Shown: piece by piece, positions 50,314-59,324 of the stretch | Layout of the letters: the number at the start of each line of letters is the position of its first letter | How positions within the stretch are numbered: position 1 is the first letter of the stretch | Assembly (NCBI RefSeq): GCF_900129495.1 | Contig: NZ_FQVX01000002.1 | Coordinates: 1,178,001 to 1,242,000, forward strand | DNA length: 64,000 nt | DNA from: Geodermatophilus nigrescens | Lineage (GTDB): Bacteria > Actinomycetota > Actinomycetes > Mycobacteriales > Geodermatophilaceae | Direction: 5' to 3' | The notes under the pieces: generated by a model | Told to the model about the DNA's origin: nothing | Seen by the model: the letters and a program-made list of their open reading frames with translations, nothing else | Database searches by the model: none | Program-made: the position numbers and the translations under genes

Positions 50314-51003
50314 GTGTACGTGTCGTGGACGGCCCTGGAGCTCGGGGCCCCGGCCGCGGTGTGCCCCTGGCGGCCCGCCGGTGCCGCGTCCAGCCAGGCC
50401 GGCATCGCCGGTGCCGGACGGGCCGAGCTGCCCGAGGACCCCGGCACCTGGTGGTCGGTCCTCGGGACGTGGGACGACCCGGTGGAGGCGCTGCGCGCGG
50501 CACCGGCGCCCGGCGGCCCGGTGCGCGCCGCCTGGCACGTCGTCGTCCAGCCGGTGTCCTACCGGGGCGACGCGGTGCTCGCCGGCGGCGCACGCCCCTT
50601 CGACCGGCTCCCCCGCCGCGGGAAGGTGGCCGGCGCCGCCGCCGTGATCACCCTGGCCGGGCTGGGGGACGACGCCGCGCGCACCGGGGAGTTCCTCGAG
50701 CGCTTCGGGGTCCTGGGCCGGCAGGTGGGCGACGCCCCCGGCTCCCTGGCCGCGCTCGTCCAGGCGCCGGACGACGGCGCCGTCCTCACCTTCTCCGCGT
50801 GGCGCACCCTGCGCGACGCCGTCACGTGGGCCTACCACCGGCCGGAGCACGCCGCCGCGGTCGCGCGGCACGAGGCCCACCGGCTGCTGCCGAGCACCGG
50901 CTTCCTCCGCTGTGCCGTCCTGGGCAGCTCCGGCACGCTCGGCGGCACCGACCCCCTCGCCGGCCTCACCGGCACCCCCGTCCTCCCGGAGGAGACCCCG
51001 TGA
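50314..51003 (+). CDS. spheroidene-monooxygenase (CrtA)-like protein
   Basis: 229 residues. VLTFSAWRTLRDAVTWAYHRPEHAAAV followed by RLLPSTGFLRCAVLGSSGTLGGTDP resembles the C-terminal part of CrtA-like proteins, a ferredoxin-like dimeric alpha-beta barrel that binds heme in carotenoid oxygenases. The overall identity is too low to claim that reaction, and no other carotenoid gene is near. AGGAGG precedes the GTG at 50314. Its stop overlaps the next start (GTGA), and a TetR-type operator controls the pair. Confidence 0.55.
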   Translation: MYVSWTALELGAPAAVCPWRPAGAASSQAGIAGAGRAELPEDPGTWWSVLGTWDDPVEALRAAPAPGGPVRAAWHVVVQPVSYRGDAVLAGGARPFDRLPRRGKVAGAAAVITLAGLGDDAARTGEFLERFGVLGRQVGDAPGSLAALVQAPDDGAVLTFSAWRTLRDAVTWAYHRPEHAAAVARHEAHRLLPSTGFLRCAVLGSSGTLGGTDPLAGLTGTPVLPEETP

Positions 51004-51374
51004 CCACTGCCGATCACCTCGACCCCGTGGACGCCTACGGGGCGGCCTGGCTCGCCACCGATGCCGCCGAGCGGCTGTCCCTGCTCGAGCGGGCCTGGGC
51101 GCCCGACGGCGTCTACTGCGACCCGCTCGCCCACGTCACCGGGCGCCAGGCGCTCTCCGACCACATCGCCGGGACGCAGGAGCAGCTCGCCGGTGGCCGC
51201 GTGGAGGTGACCAGCCGCCCCGTGCGCCACCACGACAGCGCGCTGTTCCACTGGCGCATTACCGACGCCGCCGGCACGACGGTGCTCACCGGCCTCGACG
51301 TGGTCCAGGTCGACGACGAGGGCCGCATCCGCCGGCTGACCGGCTTCTTCGACGACGCCCCGGCCCCATCCTGA
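51000..51374 (+). CDS. SnoaL/NTF2-like fold protein
   Basis: 124 residues. AYGAAWLATDAAERLSLLERAWAPDGVYCDPLAHVTGRQAL and the C-terminal VVQVDDEGRIRRLTGFF match the cone-shaped NTF2/SnoaL fold found in isomerases, hydratases and binding proteins. Co-translated with the CrtA-like gene (four-base overlap), so the two probably act on one compound. The catalytic residue cannot be assigned. Confidence 0.75.
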   Translation: MTTADHLDPVDAYGAAWLATDAAERLSLLERAWAPDGVYCDPLAHVTGRQALSDHIAGTQEQLAGGRVEVTSRPVRHHDSALFHWRITDAAGTTVLTGLDVVQVDDEGRIRRLTGFFDDAPAPS

Positions 51375-51385
51375 CCGGCGTCAGG
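51370..51385. terminator. short hairpin spanning two convergent stops
   Basis: CCTGAC-CGGC-GTCAGG is a perfect inverted repeat that contains the TGA of the SnoaL-like gene and the stop of dapF. The stem is only six pairs, so its strength as terminator is doubtful. Confidence 0.35.
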
Positions 51386-52277
51386 CCCGGAGCCACTCCG
51401 GGGTGAGGTCCCCGGTCGCGACGACGACCGCGGGGCCGCGCAGCACCGTCGTCGCCGGGGAGACGTCGACCGTCAGCCGCCCACCCGGGACGTCGACGAC
51501 GACCGTGCCGTGCTGCGGCCCCTCGGGTTCCGGCGACCGGGCGGCCAGCGCCGCGTAGGCCGTGGCGCACGCGCCGGTGCCGCAGGAGCGGGTCTCCCCC
51601 ACCCCGCGCTCGTGCACCCGCAGGCGGACGTGCGCGTCGGCGCCCTCGGCGGGGCTCGCCAGCACCTGCACGAACTCGACGTTGACGCCCTCGGGGAACA
51701 GGCCGTCGTCGAAGCCCGGCTGGGCGGTCAGGTCGAGGGTGCCGAGGTCCGCGTCGGTCAGGCAGACCAGGTGCGGGTTGCCCATCGACACCGCCTGGCC
51801 GGGGAACGCCCGCCCGGCGACGGTGGCCTCGCCGTGCCCGAACGGCCGGGCGGGGCCCATGTCGACCCAGTAGCCGCCGCCCGCGTCGGCGCCCACCCGC
51901 CGCGGCCCGCCGCGGGTGCCCACGAGCACGCCGTCGGCGCAGGCGGCGCGGTCGAGCAGGCCCTCGGTGACCAGCACGTGCAGGAACAGCCGGATGCCGT
52001 TGCCGCACATCTCCGCGTGCGAGCCGTCGGCGTTGCGGTGGTCCATGAACCACTCGCACGCGTCGAGGTGATCGCCGAGGACGGCGGGGGCGTCGGGCAC
52101 GTGCCGGCTGCGCACCACCCGCAGGACGCCGTCGCCGCCGAGGCCGGACCGGCGCTCGCACAGGCACCGGACGAGGGCGGCGTCGAGGCGGTCCTCGGGC
52201 CAGCGGTCCCCGTCGGGGTCGGGCAGGACGACGAAGTCGTTCTCGGTGCCGTGCCCGAGGAGGAACCGGTCGCTCAC
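51381..52277 (-). CDS. dapF: diaminopimelate epimerase
   Basis: 298 residues. The two catalytic cysteines are in MCGNGIRLF and SCGTGACAT, and GHGTENDFVVL opens the first domain. The enzyme converts LL- to meso-diaminopimelate for lysine and peptidoglycan. The GTG at 52277 overlaps the miaA stop (GTGA), continuing the leftward operon. The order miaA-dapF-hflX is typical of Actinobacteria; here a TetR-controlled pair and a small gene separate dapF from hflX. Confidence 0.95.
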   Translation of the reverse strand: MSDRFLLGHGTENDFVVLPDPDGDRWPEDRLDAALVRCLCERRSGLGGDGVLRVVRSRHVPDAPAVLGDHLDACEWFMDHRNADGSHAEMCGNGIRLFLHVLVTEGLLDRAACADGVLVGTRGGPRRVGADAGGGYWVDMGPARPFGHGEATVAGRAFPGQAVSMGNPHLVCLTDADLGTLDLTAQPGFDDGLFPEGVNVEFVQVLASPAEGADAHVRLRVHERGVGETRSCGTGACATAYAALAARSPEPEGPQHGTVVVDVPGGRLTVDVSPATTVLRGPAVVVATGDLTPEWLRA

Positions 52278-53206
52278 CGCCCGATCGTACGGCCGGCGAG
52301 CAGCGCCTCGACCGCGCCGGCGAGGTCGGGGCGGGCGGCGTCGAACCACGCCGTCGCCGGGTCGCGGCGGAACCACGACCGCTGCCGGCGGACGAAGCGG
52401 CGGGTGGTGGTCACCGTGCGCTCGCGCGCCTCCTCGGGGGTCAGCTCGCCGTCGAGCTGGGCGAGCACCTGCGCGTAGCCGAGCGCCCGGGAGGCGGTGG
52501 GGCCCTCCCGCAGGCCCTCGGCCACCAGCGCCTCCACCTCGGCGACGAACCCGGCCGCCCACATCCGGTCCACCCGGGCGGCGACCCGCCCGTCGAGCTC
52601 GGCGACCTCCCGGTCCAGGCCGACGACGACGGCCGGGTAGCGCGGCCGCGGCTCGGGCAGCGTGGCGCGGAACGGCCCGCCGGTCAGCTCCACCACCTCC
52701 AGCGCGCGCACGATCCGCCGGCCGTTGGAGGGCAGGACGGCGGCCGCGGCGGCCGGGTCGACGGCGGCCAGCCGGGCGTGCAGCGCAGCGGGCCCGGACG
52801 CCTCCAGCTCGGCCTGCAGGCGGGCCCGCACGGCGGGGTCGGTGCCGGGGATGTCGAGGTCGTCGAGGACGGCGCGCGCGTACAGGCCCGACCCGCCGAC
52901 CAGCAGCGGGAGCCGGCCCGCCGCCCGCAGCCGGTCGACCTCCGCCCGGGCCAGCCGCGCGTACTCCGCCACCGACGCCGCCTGCCGCACCGGCCAGACG
53001 TCGAGCAGGTGGTGCGGCACGCCCCGGCGCTCGGCGGCGTCGGGCTTGGCGGTGCCGATGTCCATGCCGCGGTAGAGCTGCATGGAGTCGGCGTTGACCA
53101 CCTCGCCGCCGAGCCGCCGCGCCAGCTCCACCGCCAGCGCGGTCTTGCCGGTGGCGGTGGGGCCCACCACCGCGACCACGGGCGGCAGCGCACCCCCCGC
53201 GGTCAC
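52274..53206 (-). CDS. miaA: tRNA dimethylallyltransferase
   Basis: 310 residues. VVGPTATGKTALAVELA (P-loop), NADSMQLYRGMDIGTAKP, LVGGSGLYARAVLDDLDIP and the C-terminal RRFVRRQRSWFRRD tRNA-binding segment are complete. It adds a dimethylallyl group to A37 of tRNAs that read UNN codons; MiaB, encoded 2.7 kb away, then methylthiolates the product. The GTG start overlaps the stop of the LigB-like gene by four bases. Confidence 0.96.
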   Translation of the reverse strand: MTAGGALPPVVAVVGPTATGKTALAVELARRLGGEVVNADSMQLYRGMDIGTAKPDAAERRGVPHHLLDVWPVRQAASVAEYARLARAEVDRLRAAGRLPLLVGGSGLYARAVLDDLDIPGTDPAVRARLQAELEASGPAALHARLAAVDPAAAAAVLPSNGRRIVRALEVVELTGGPFRATLPEPRPRYPAVVVGLDREVAELDGRVAARVDRMWAAGFVAEVEALVAEGLREGPTASRALGYAQVLAQLDGELTPEEARERTVTTTRRFVRRQRSWFRRDPATAWFDAARPDLAGAVEALLAGRTIGR

Positions 53207-53910
53207 CGGGCGGTCCAGGACGCCACCAGGTAGCCGACGCCGAACGGCGCCTCGTCGGCGAGCAGCCGCGCCTCGACGTGGCGCCCGGCCAGCAGCGCCC
53301 CGACCGCCCGCCACACCGGCACGCCGGCCGCCATCAGCCGCGCCCCCTCGGCGGCGTCGAGGCCGGCCAGCGCGGCGGCGTCCCCGGTCGCGAGCGCGGC
53401 GGCGACGGCGGCGTCGAAGGGGGCGGCGGCCTCGTCGAGGTGCCCGGGCGCCTTGACGCCACGCCGCGCCGACCCGTCCCCCAGAGCCAGCACGCCGACC
53501 GTCCCGGACAGCCCCGCGACGACGGCGGCGAGGTCCCGCGGGCCGGCGCCCACCCGGGTCCCGGCGTGCCCCGCCTCGTCCAGCAGCCAGGCGCCGACGG
53601 TCAGGCCGGGCGGCGTCCGGCGCCCGCCCGGCCGCACCCCGCCGGACAGCGGCACCTCGACGTCGACGCCGAAGCCGCGCAGGTCCCCGGCGTCGCCCTG
53701 CCCGTAGCGGCCCTCGGCGTCGGGGGACACGAGGACGACGACCTCGGGACCGGCCGCGAGCAGCGCGTCGAGGGCCGCGGCGCAGGCGGCGCGCAGCCCG
53801 GCGGTGTCCGCGGCGGCGCGGCCGGCGACCCGCGGGAGGAGCAGCGGGGGGCACGGGCAGAAGGCGACCGACAGCGGCGGCGTGCCGGTCGGGCCGGGCG
53901 GGCTGCTCAC
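53203..53910 (-). CDS. class III extradiol-dioxygenase (LigB)-like protein of the miaA-miaB region
   Basis: 235 residues. It resembles the protein found between miaA and miaB in many Actinobacteria (Rv2728c-like), annotated as a class III extradiol dioxygenase subunit-B-like domain. The N-terminal metal-site segment normally contains His before PPLLLP; here it reads FCPCPPLLLP, with Cys in that place. No clear dioxygenase metal site can be assembled, so an enzymatic role is doubtful. First gene of the coupled run to miaA and dapF. Confidence 0.7.
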   Translation of the reverse strand: MSSPPGPTGTPPLSVAFCPCPPLLLPRVAGRAAADTAGLRAACAAALDALLAAGPEVVVLVSPDAEGRYGQGDAGDLRGFGVDVEVPLSGGVRPGGRRTPPGLTVGAWLLDEAGHAGTRVGAGPRDLAAVVAGLSGTVGVLALGDGSARRGVKAPGHLDEAAAPFDAAVAAALATGDAAALAGLDAAEGARLMAAGVPVWRAVGALLAGRHVEARLLADEAPFGVGYLVASWTAR

Positions 53911-53950
53911 CGCACGAGTGTCGCGGATGCGGCGTGGGACACTGCGGTGC

Positions 53951-55429
53951 GTGTCGAGCACGGAGAACCCCGGAGACGGGTCGCAGCAGGTCCCCACGCC
54001 CGAGACGGCGGGTCCCGACGCGGTCACCCCCGACGCGGGGACGCCCGCCGCCCCCACCCCGGAGGCGGCCGCGCTGGCCGACCCGACGGCGGATGCGGCG
54101 CCCGTCGCGGAGCCGACGACCGAGCCAACCGCGGAGACCCCCGCCGAGGTCCCGGCCGAGGCCGCCCCGGAGCAGGCCGCCCCGGTGCCGCACGCCCCGG
54201 AGACCGCGGTGGCCGCCACCTCGGACCCCGCGCAGTGGGGCCGCGTCGACGACGAGGGCACCGTCTACGTGCGCACCGCCGACGGCGAGCGCGCCGTCGG
54301 GTCCTGGCAGGCCGGCGAGCCCGCCGCCGGGCTCGCGCACTTCGCCCGCCGCTACGACGACCTCGCCACCGAGGTGTCGCTGCTCGAGGCACGGCTCAAG
54401 GCGCACACCGGAAACCCCTCGGAGATCAAGACCAAGGCGCAGGCGCTCGCCGAGACCATCCCCACCGCCACCGCCGTCGGCGACCTCGACGGCCTGGCCG
54501 CCCGCGCCCGCGCGATGGTGGAGACCGCCGACTCCGCGGCCGCCGAGTCGCGCGCCGAGAAGGCCGCCGCCCGCGCCGCGCAGGTCGCCCGCAAGGAGGC
54601 GCTGGCCGCCGAGGCGGAGCAGATCGCCGCGGAGTCGACGTCGTGGAAGGCCGCCGGCGACCGCCTCAAGGCGATCGTCGAGGAGTGGAAGACCATCCGC
54701 GGCATCGACCGCAAGACCGACGAGGCGCTGTGGACCCGGTTCGCCGCGGCCCGCGACGCCTTCGGCCGGCGGCGCGGCGCGCACTTCGCCGCGCTCGACG
54801 CGCAGCGCGGTGAGGCGCGGGCGGCCAAGCAGGAGCTGATCGCCGAGGCGCAGCGGCTGTCGGCGTCGACCGACTGGGGCCCGACCAGCGCCGCCATGCG
54901 CTCGCTGATGGACCGGTGGAAGGCCGTGCCGCGCACCGGCCGCGACGGCGACGACGACCTGTGGAAGCAGTTCCGCGCCGCGCAGGACGTCTTCTTCAGC
55001 GCCCGCTCCGAGTCCGACAAGGCGCGCAACAGCGAGCAGGCCGCCAACCAGCAGGCCAAGGAGGAGCTGCTCGCCGAGGCCGAGAAGCTCGACCCCTCCA
55101 CCGACCTGCGCGGCGCCCAGGCGGCGCTGCGGCGGATCCAGGAGCGCTACGACGCGATCGGCCACGTGCCGCGCGGCGCGATGCGCTCGCTGGAGGACCG
55201 CATGCAGGCCGTCGAGCAGCGGGTGCGCGGCGCGGCCGACGCCGGCCGGGTGCGCACCGCGCCGGAGAACCCGATGGTCACCTCGATGCGCGCAGCGGTG
55301 ACCAAGGCCGAGGAGCAGCTGGCCAAGGCCGAGGCGTCCGGGGACGCCCGGCGCATCTCGCAGGCGCAGGCCGACCTGGCCACCCGCCGCGAGTGGCTGG
55401 CCGAGGCCGAGAAGGCCGCCCGGCGGTGA
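53951..55429 (+). CDS. DUF349-domain coiled-coil protein
   Basis: 492 residues. The N-terminal 90 are a disordered Pro/Ala/Thr/Glu region, followed by repeated DUF349 helical units, each with a W-K-x-I/A-V or D-W-G pattern (SWKAAGDRLKAIVEEWKTI, DWGPTSAAMRSLMDRWKAV, DLRGAQAALRRIQERYDAI). DUF349 proteins are widespread in Actinobacteria in this neighbourhood. Role unknown, possibly nucleic-acid or ribosome association. The start is GTG 53951; no strong ribosome site. Divergent from the LigB-like gene; its stop overlaps the next start. Confidence 0.87.
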   Translation: MSSTENPGDGSQQVPTPETAGPDAVTPDAGTPAAPTPEAAALADPTADAAPVAEPTTEPTAETPAEVPAEAAPEQAAPVPHAPETAVAATSDPAQWGRVDDEGTVYVRTADGERAVGSWQAGEPAAGLAHFARRYDDLATEVSLLEARLKAHTGNPSEIKTKAQALAETIPTATAVGDLDGLAARARAMVETADSAAAESRAEKAAARAAQVARKEALAAEAEQIAAESTSWKAAGDRLKAIVEEWKTIRGIDRKTDEALWTRFAAARDAFGRRRGAHFAALDAQRGEARAAKQELIAEAQRLSASTDWGPTSAAMRSLMDRWKAVPRTGRDGDDDLWKQFRAAQDVFFSARSESDKARNSEQAANQQAKEELLAEAEKLDPSTDLRGAQAALRRIQERYDAIGHVPRGAMRSLEDRMQAVEQRVRGAADAGRVRTAPENPMVTSMRAAVTKAEEQLAKAEASGDARRISQAQADLATRREWLAEAEKAARR

Positions 55430-55929
55430 CCGGGCCGGGGCACGCCCCCGGGGTCCGTGTGCGCGAGGCGGGCGACGGCGACCACGCCGCCGTCCGGCGG
55501 ATGCTGACCGCCTACCACCTCACGACCGAGCGCGAGAAGGGCTGCCCGGTCGACGACGCCGCCCGGCTCCCCTCCGCGTACCGCGCGGAGATCGCCGCCG
55601 GGCGGCCCGCGACCGGCCGGCTCTTCCTCCTCCTCGACGACGACGCGGGCGCGGTCGGCACGTACGTGCTCGCGCCGACGCCGGACCGGTCGACCGCCGA
55701 GCTCAAGCGGCTCTGGGTCGAGCCGGCGGAGCGGGGCCGGGGGCTGGGCGAGCTGGCCCTCCGGGACGCCGTCCGGCGGTGCGCGGAGGCCGGGACCGGG
55801 ACGCTCCGGCTCAGCGTGTGGGAGTGGCGGTCCGCGGCGATCTCGCTCTACCGCCGGATGGGCTTCACCGACCACCCGCCGTGGGACCCGCGCCCCGGCC
55901 TCGTCTGCCTGGGACGGCGCACGGGCTGA
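55426..55929 (+). CDS. GNAT-family N-acetyltransferase
   Basis: 167 residues. The acetyl-CoA loop is LKRLWVEPAERGRGLGELAL (motif A, RGRGLG), followed by LRLSVWEWRSAAISLYRRMGF, the usual end of the fold. GTG overlaps the DUF349 stop by GTGA. Substrate unknown; protein or small-molecule amine acetylation is possible. Confidence 0.88.
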   Translation: MTGPGHAPGVRVREAGDGDHAAVRRMLTAYHLTTEREKGCPVDDAARLPSAYRAEIAAGRPATGRLFLLLDDDAGAVGTYVLAPTPDRSTAELKRLWVEPAERGRGLGELALRDAVRRCAEAGTGTLRLSVWEWRSAAISLYRRMGFTDHPPWDPRPGLVCLGRRTG

Positions 55930-55955
55930 CGCCGGCTGCCGGTCAGCAGCCGGCG
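55930..55955. terminator. bidirectional terminator overlapping the miaB stop
   Basis: A 10-base stem (55930-55939 with 55946-55955) and a CGGTCA loop that includes part of the miaB stop. It begins directly after the GNAT stop codon. Confidence 0.75.
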
Positions 55956-57418
55956 GTCGCCGGGAGCGGCGCGGGGACGCCGATCGACGGCATGCCCAGG
56001 GAGACGCCGGGCGTCGTCGGCCGGGTGCCGGCCTCGTGCGCGTCGCCGGCGCGGGTGCGGCGGTGCGACAGCAGCGGCCCGTCGGCGACCAGGTGGTGCG
56101 GCGCGGCCGCCGTCACGACGGTCTCGACGACGTCGCCCGGGCGCACGCCCTCGCCGCCCGCGAAGTGCACCAGCCGCCCGTCGCGGGCGCGGCCGCTCAT
56201 CCGCCCGGTGCGGGCGTCCTTGCTGCCCTCCCCCGCCGCGGCCAGCAGCTCCACCGTGCGCCCGACCTGCGCGCGGTTCTCGGCCCAGCTGATCTCGTCC
56301 TGCAGGGCGGTCAGCCGCAGGTAGCGCTCCTGCACGACCTCCTTGGGCAGCTGGCCGTCCATCTCGGCGGCCGGCGTCCCGGGACGCTTGGAGTACTGGA
56401 AGGTGAAGGCGCTGGCGAAGCGCGCCTGCCGGACCACCTCGAGGGTCTGCTCGAAGTCGGCCTCGGTCTCGCCGGGGAACCCGACGATGACGTCGGTGGT
56501 GATGGCGGCGTCGGGCATCGCGGCGCGGACCCGGTCGATGATCCCGAGGTAGCGCTCCTGCCGGTAGCCGCGGCGCATGCGGCGCAGGACGTCGTCGGAC
56601 CCGCTCTGCAGCGGCATGTGCAGCTGGTGGCACACCGCGGGCGTCCCGGCCATGGCCTCGATGACGTCGTCGGTGAACTCCCGCGGGTGCGGGCTGGTGA
56701 ACCGGACCCGCTCCAGGCCCTCGATGCGGCCGGTGGCGCGCAGCAGGTCGGCGAAGGCGCCGCGGTCGCGGAAGCCGACGCCGTAGGCGTTGACGTTCTG
56801 GCCGAGCAGGGTCACCTCGAGCACGCCCTGGTCTACGAGCGCCTGCACCTCGGCGAGGATCTCGCCGGGCCGTCGGTCCTCCTCCTTGCCGCGCAGCGAC
56901 GGGACGATGCAGAACGTGCAGGTGTTGTTGCACCCCACGCTGATCGACACCCAGCCGGAGTAGGCCGAGTCCCGCTTGGCGGGCAGCGTGGACGGGAAGA
57001 CCTCGAGCGCCTCGGCGATCTCCACCTGGGCCTCGGCGTTGTGCCGGGCGCGCTCGAGCAGCGCCGGCAGCGACCCGACGTTGTGGGTGCCGAAGACGAC
57101 GTCGACCCAGGGCGCGCGACGCACGATCTCGCCGCGGTCCTTCTGCGCCAGGCACCCGCCGACGGCGATCTGCATCCCCGGGTGCGCGTCCTTCACCGGG
57201 CGCAGGTGGCCGAGGTTGCCGTAGAGGCGGTTGTCGGCGTTCTCCCGCACCGCGCAGGTGTTGAGCACGACGACGTCGGCGTCGGCCCCCTCGGGCGCGG
57301 CGGCGTACCCCGCGGCCTCGAGCAGGCCGGAGAGGCGCTCGGAGTCGTGCACGTTCATCTGGCACCCGTAGGTGCGCACGCGGTAGGTGCGCTGCGGGCT
57401 GTCGACCTCGGTTCCCAT
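55943..57418 (-). CDS. miaB: tRNA-2-methylthio-N6-dimethylallyladenosine synthase
   Basis: 491 residues. The N-terminal UPF0004 cluster uses the cysteines of TYGCQMN, NTCAVRE and GGCLAQ; the radical-SAM cluster is [12 protein letters not shown]; a C-terminal TRAM domain follows ([35 protein letters not shown]). It methylthiolates i6A37 of tRNA made by MiaA. A 50-residue C-terminal Pro/Gly-rich tail goes beyond the TRAM domain. Divergent from the glu ABC transporter operon. Confidence 0.96.
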   Translation of the reverse strand: MGTEVDSPQRTYRVRTYGCQMNVHDSERLSGLLEAAGYAAAPEGADADVVVLNTCAVRENADNRLYGNLGHLRPVKDAHPGMQIAVGGCLAQKDRGEIVRRAPWVDVVFGTHNVGSLPALLERARHNAEAQVEIAEALEVFPSTLPAKRDSAYSGWVSISVGCNNTCTFCIVPSLRGKEEDRRPGEILAEVQALVDQGVLEVTLLGQNVNAYGVGFRDRGAFADLLRATGRIEGLERVRFTSPHPREFTDDVIEAMAGTPAVCHQLHMPLQSGSDDVLRRMRRGYRQERYLGIIDRVRAAMPDAAITTDVIVGFPGETEADFEQTLEVVRQARFASAFTFQYSKRPGTPAAEMDGQLPKEVVQERYLRLTALQDEISWAENRAQVGRTVELLAAAGEGSKDARTGRMSGRARDGRLVHFAGGEGVRPGDVVETVVTAAAPHHLVADGPLLSHRRTRAGDAHEAGTRPTTPGVSLGMPSIGVPAPLPATAGC

Positions 57419-57530
57419 GGCGGCATCGAGGGTACGGCGCGGCTCCGGTCACACGGCGTCACCGACTCCGTTACTGGATCGTGACGGCCCCGGGACCACC
57501 GCGTCCCCGCGCGGCCCTAGGGTCCTCCTG

Positions 57531-58286
57531 GTGACCAGCCAGCTAGCCGGAGGACCTCTCGTCCAGCTGACCGGCGTCAACAAGTGGTTCGGTGAGCTGC
57601 ACGTGCTGCAGGACATCGACCTCTCGATCGACCGCGGCGAGGTCGTCGTCGTCATCGGGCCGTCGGGCTCGGGCAAGTCGACGCTGTGCCGGACGATCAA
57701 CCGGCTCGAGACGATCCAGCAGGGCGAGATCCGCATCGACGGCGAGAAGCTGCCCGAGGAGGGCAAGGCGCTCGCCCGGCTGCGCAGCGACGTCGGGATG
57801 GTGTTCCAGAGCTTCAACCTGTTCGCGCACAAGACGATCCTCGAGAACGTCACGCTCGCCCCGACGAAGGTGCGCCGGCAGTCGAAGGCGCAGGCCGAGC
57901 AGCGGGCGCGGGAGCTCCTGGACCGGGTCGGCGTCGGCCACCAGGCCGACAAGTACCCGGCACAGCTGTCCGGCGGCCAGCAGCAGCGGGTGGCGATCGC
58001 CCGGGCGCTGGCCATGGACCCCAAGGTGATCCTCTTCGACGAGCCGACCTCGGCGCTCGACCCGGAGATGATCAACGAGGTCCTCGACGTCATGACGACG
58101 CTGGCCCGCGAGGGCATGACCATGGTCGTCGTCACCCACGAGATGGGCTTCGCCCGCCGGGCGGCCAACCGCGTCGTCTTCATGGACGGCGGCCGGATCG
58201 TCGAGGCCGCCGAGCCGGAGACGTTCTTCTCGAACCCGCGCTCGGAGCGGGCCCGCGACTTCCTCTCCAAGATCCTCAACCACTAG
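57531..58286 (+). CDS. gluA: amino-acid (glutamate-type) ABC transporter ATP-binding protein
   Basis: 251 residues with GPSGSGKST (Walker A), Q-loop [14 protein letters not shown] signature and [11 protein letters not shown] (Walker B), closest in layout to GluA/GlnQ-type polar-amino-acid ATPases. First gene of a complete transporter operon in the order A-B-C-D, identical to gluABCD of Corynebacterium. The symbol is given by synteny; the exact amino acid is not proven. GTG 57531 is preceded by TCCTCCTG and a weak site. Confidence 0.9.
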   Translation: MTSQLAGGPLVQLTGVNKWFGELHVLQDIDLSIDRGEVVVVIGPSGSGKSTLCRTINRLETIQQGEIRIDGEKLPEEGKALARLRSDVGMVFQSFNLFAHKTILENVTLAPTKVRRQSKAQAEQRARELLDRVGVGHQADKYPAQLSGGQQQRVAIARALAMDPKVILFDEPTSALDPEMINEVLDVMTTLAREGMTMVVVTHEMGFARRAANRVVFMDGGRIVEAAEPETFFSNPRSERARDFLSKILNH

Positions 58287-58306
58287 AACCCACGGGAGGA
58301 CACCCC

Positions 58307-59200
58307 ATGCGCACCACCCGGAAGGTGGCGGCCCTCGCCGCCCTCGGCCTCACCCTCGCCGCCTGCTCCAGCGAGGCGGGCAGCCAGGCCGAGGAGTCGG
58401 CGTCCAGCGCCCCCACCGCCGCCGAGGACGTCGACTTCCCCGAGGGCTCGACGATGGCCGAGCTCAACGAGGCCGGCGCGATCACCATCGGCACCAAGTA
58501 CGACCAGCCCGGGTTCGGCCTGCTCAACCCGCAGTCGGGCGCCCCCGAGGGCTTCGACGTCGAGATCGCCAAGATCGTGGCCGCCGAGCTCGGCATCCCC
58601 GAGGACGGCATCACCTGGACCGAGACGGTGTCGGCCAACCGCGAGCCGTTCATCCAGAACGGCCAGGTCGACATGGTCGTGGCCACCTACACGATCAACG
58701 ACGCCCGCAAGCAGGTCGTCGACTTCGCCGGCCCGTACTACGTCGCCGGCCAGGACATCATGGTCGCCGAGGGCAACCCCGAGGGCATCGAGGGCCCGGA
58801 GGACCTGGCCGGCAAGACGGTCTGCTCGGTCGAGGGCTCCACCCCCGCCCAGCGGATCCGGGACGAGTACCCCGAGGCCAACCTCGTGACCTACGACGTC
58901 TACTCCAAGTGCGCCGACGACCTGCGCAACGGCGGGGTCCAGGCCGTCACCACCGACAACGTCATCCTCACCGGCCTGGTCGCCGGCAGCGACGGCGCGT
59001 TCGAGCTCGTGGGCAACCCCTTCACCGAGGAGCCCTACGGCATCGGCATGGAGCTCGGCGACACCGACTTCCGCAACTTCGTCAACGACGTGCTCGAGGA
59101 GTCCTTCGAGGACGGCCGCTGGGCCGACGCCTGGGACCGCACCGCCGGAGCGATCACCGGCGAGGAGGCCCCCGAGCCGCCGTCGGTCGACCGCTACTGA
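58307..59200 (+). CDS. gluB: glutamate-type ABC transporter substrate-binding lipoprotein
   Basis: 297 residues. A lipoprotein signal ends LTLAAC with Cys20 as the lipidated residue. The mature part is a periplasmic-binding-protein class 3 fold (TIGTKYDQPGFGLLN, GFDVEIAKIVAAELG, VDFAGPYYVAGQDIMV). It captures an acidic or polar amino acid outside the cell. GGAGGA at 58295-58300. A very stable hairpin follows seven bases after the stop, before the permease genes. Confidence 0.92.
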   Translation: MRTTRKVAALAALGLTLAACSSEAGSQAEESASSAPTAAEDVDFPEGSTMAELNEAGAITIGTKYDQPGFGLLNPQSGAPEGFDVEIAKIVAAELGIPEDGITWTETVSANREPFIQNGQVDMVVATYTINDARKQVVDFAGPYYVAGQDIMVAEGNPEGIEGPEDLAGKTVCSVEGSTPAQRIRDEYPEANLVTYDVYSKCADDLRNGGVQAVTTDNVILTGLVAGSDGAFELVGNPFTEEPYGIGMELGDTDFRNFVNDVLEESFEDGRWADAWDRTAGAITGEEAPEPPSVDRY

Positions 59201-59206
59201 GCACCG

Positions 59207-59245
59207 CGGTGCCGCCGGGCGGGTCTCCCCCGCCCGGCGGCACCG
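59207..59245 (+). terminator. intra-operon hairpin after gluB
   Basis: A perfect 17-base stem (59207-59223 with 59229-59245) with a TCTCC loop, between the binding-protein gene and the permease genes. It may terminate part of the transcripts or protect the gluAB message from 3' decay, so that more binding protein than permease is made. Confidence 0.85.
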
Positions 59246-59281
59246 GCTCGCGCCCGGACGACGGGCCCCGACCAGCTCTCC

Positions 59282-59316
59282 CTGGCGACCTCCCCTGACG
59301 ACCTCCCCCTGACGAC
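59282..59316. repeat. short imperfect tandem repeat before gluC
   Basis: About two and a half copies of CTGACGACCTCCCC (the first with GGCG for GACG), in the leader of gluC. They provide repeated CCTCCCC and GACGA runs; no function is apparent. Confidence 0.6.
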
Positions 59317-59324
59317 GAGGCGCG

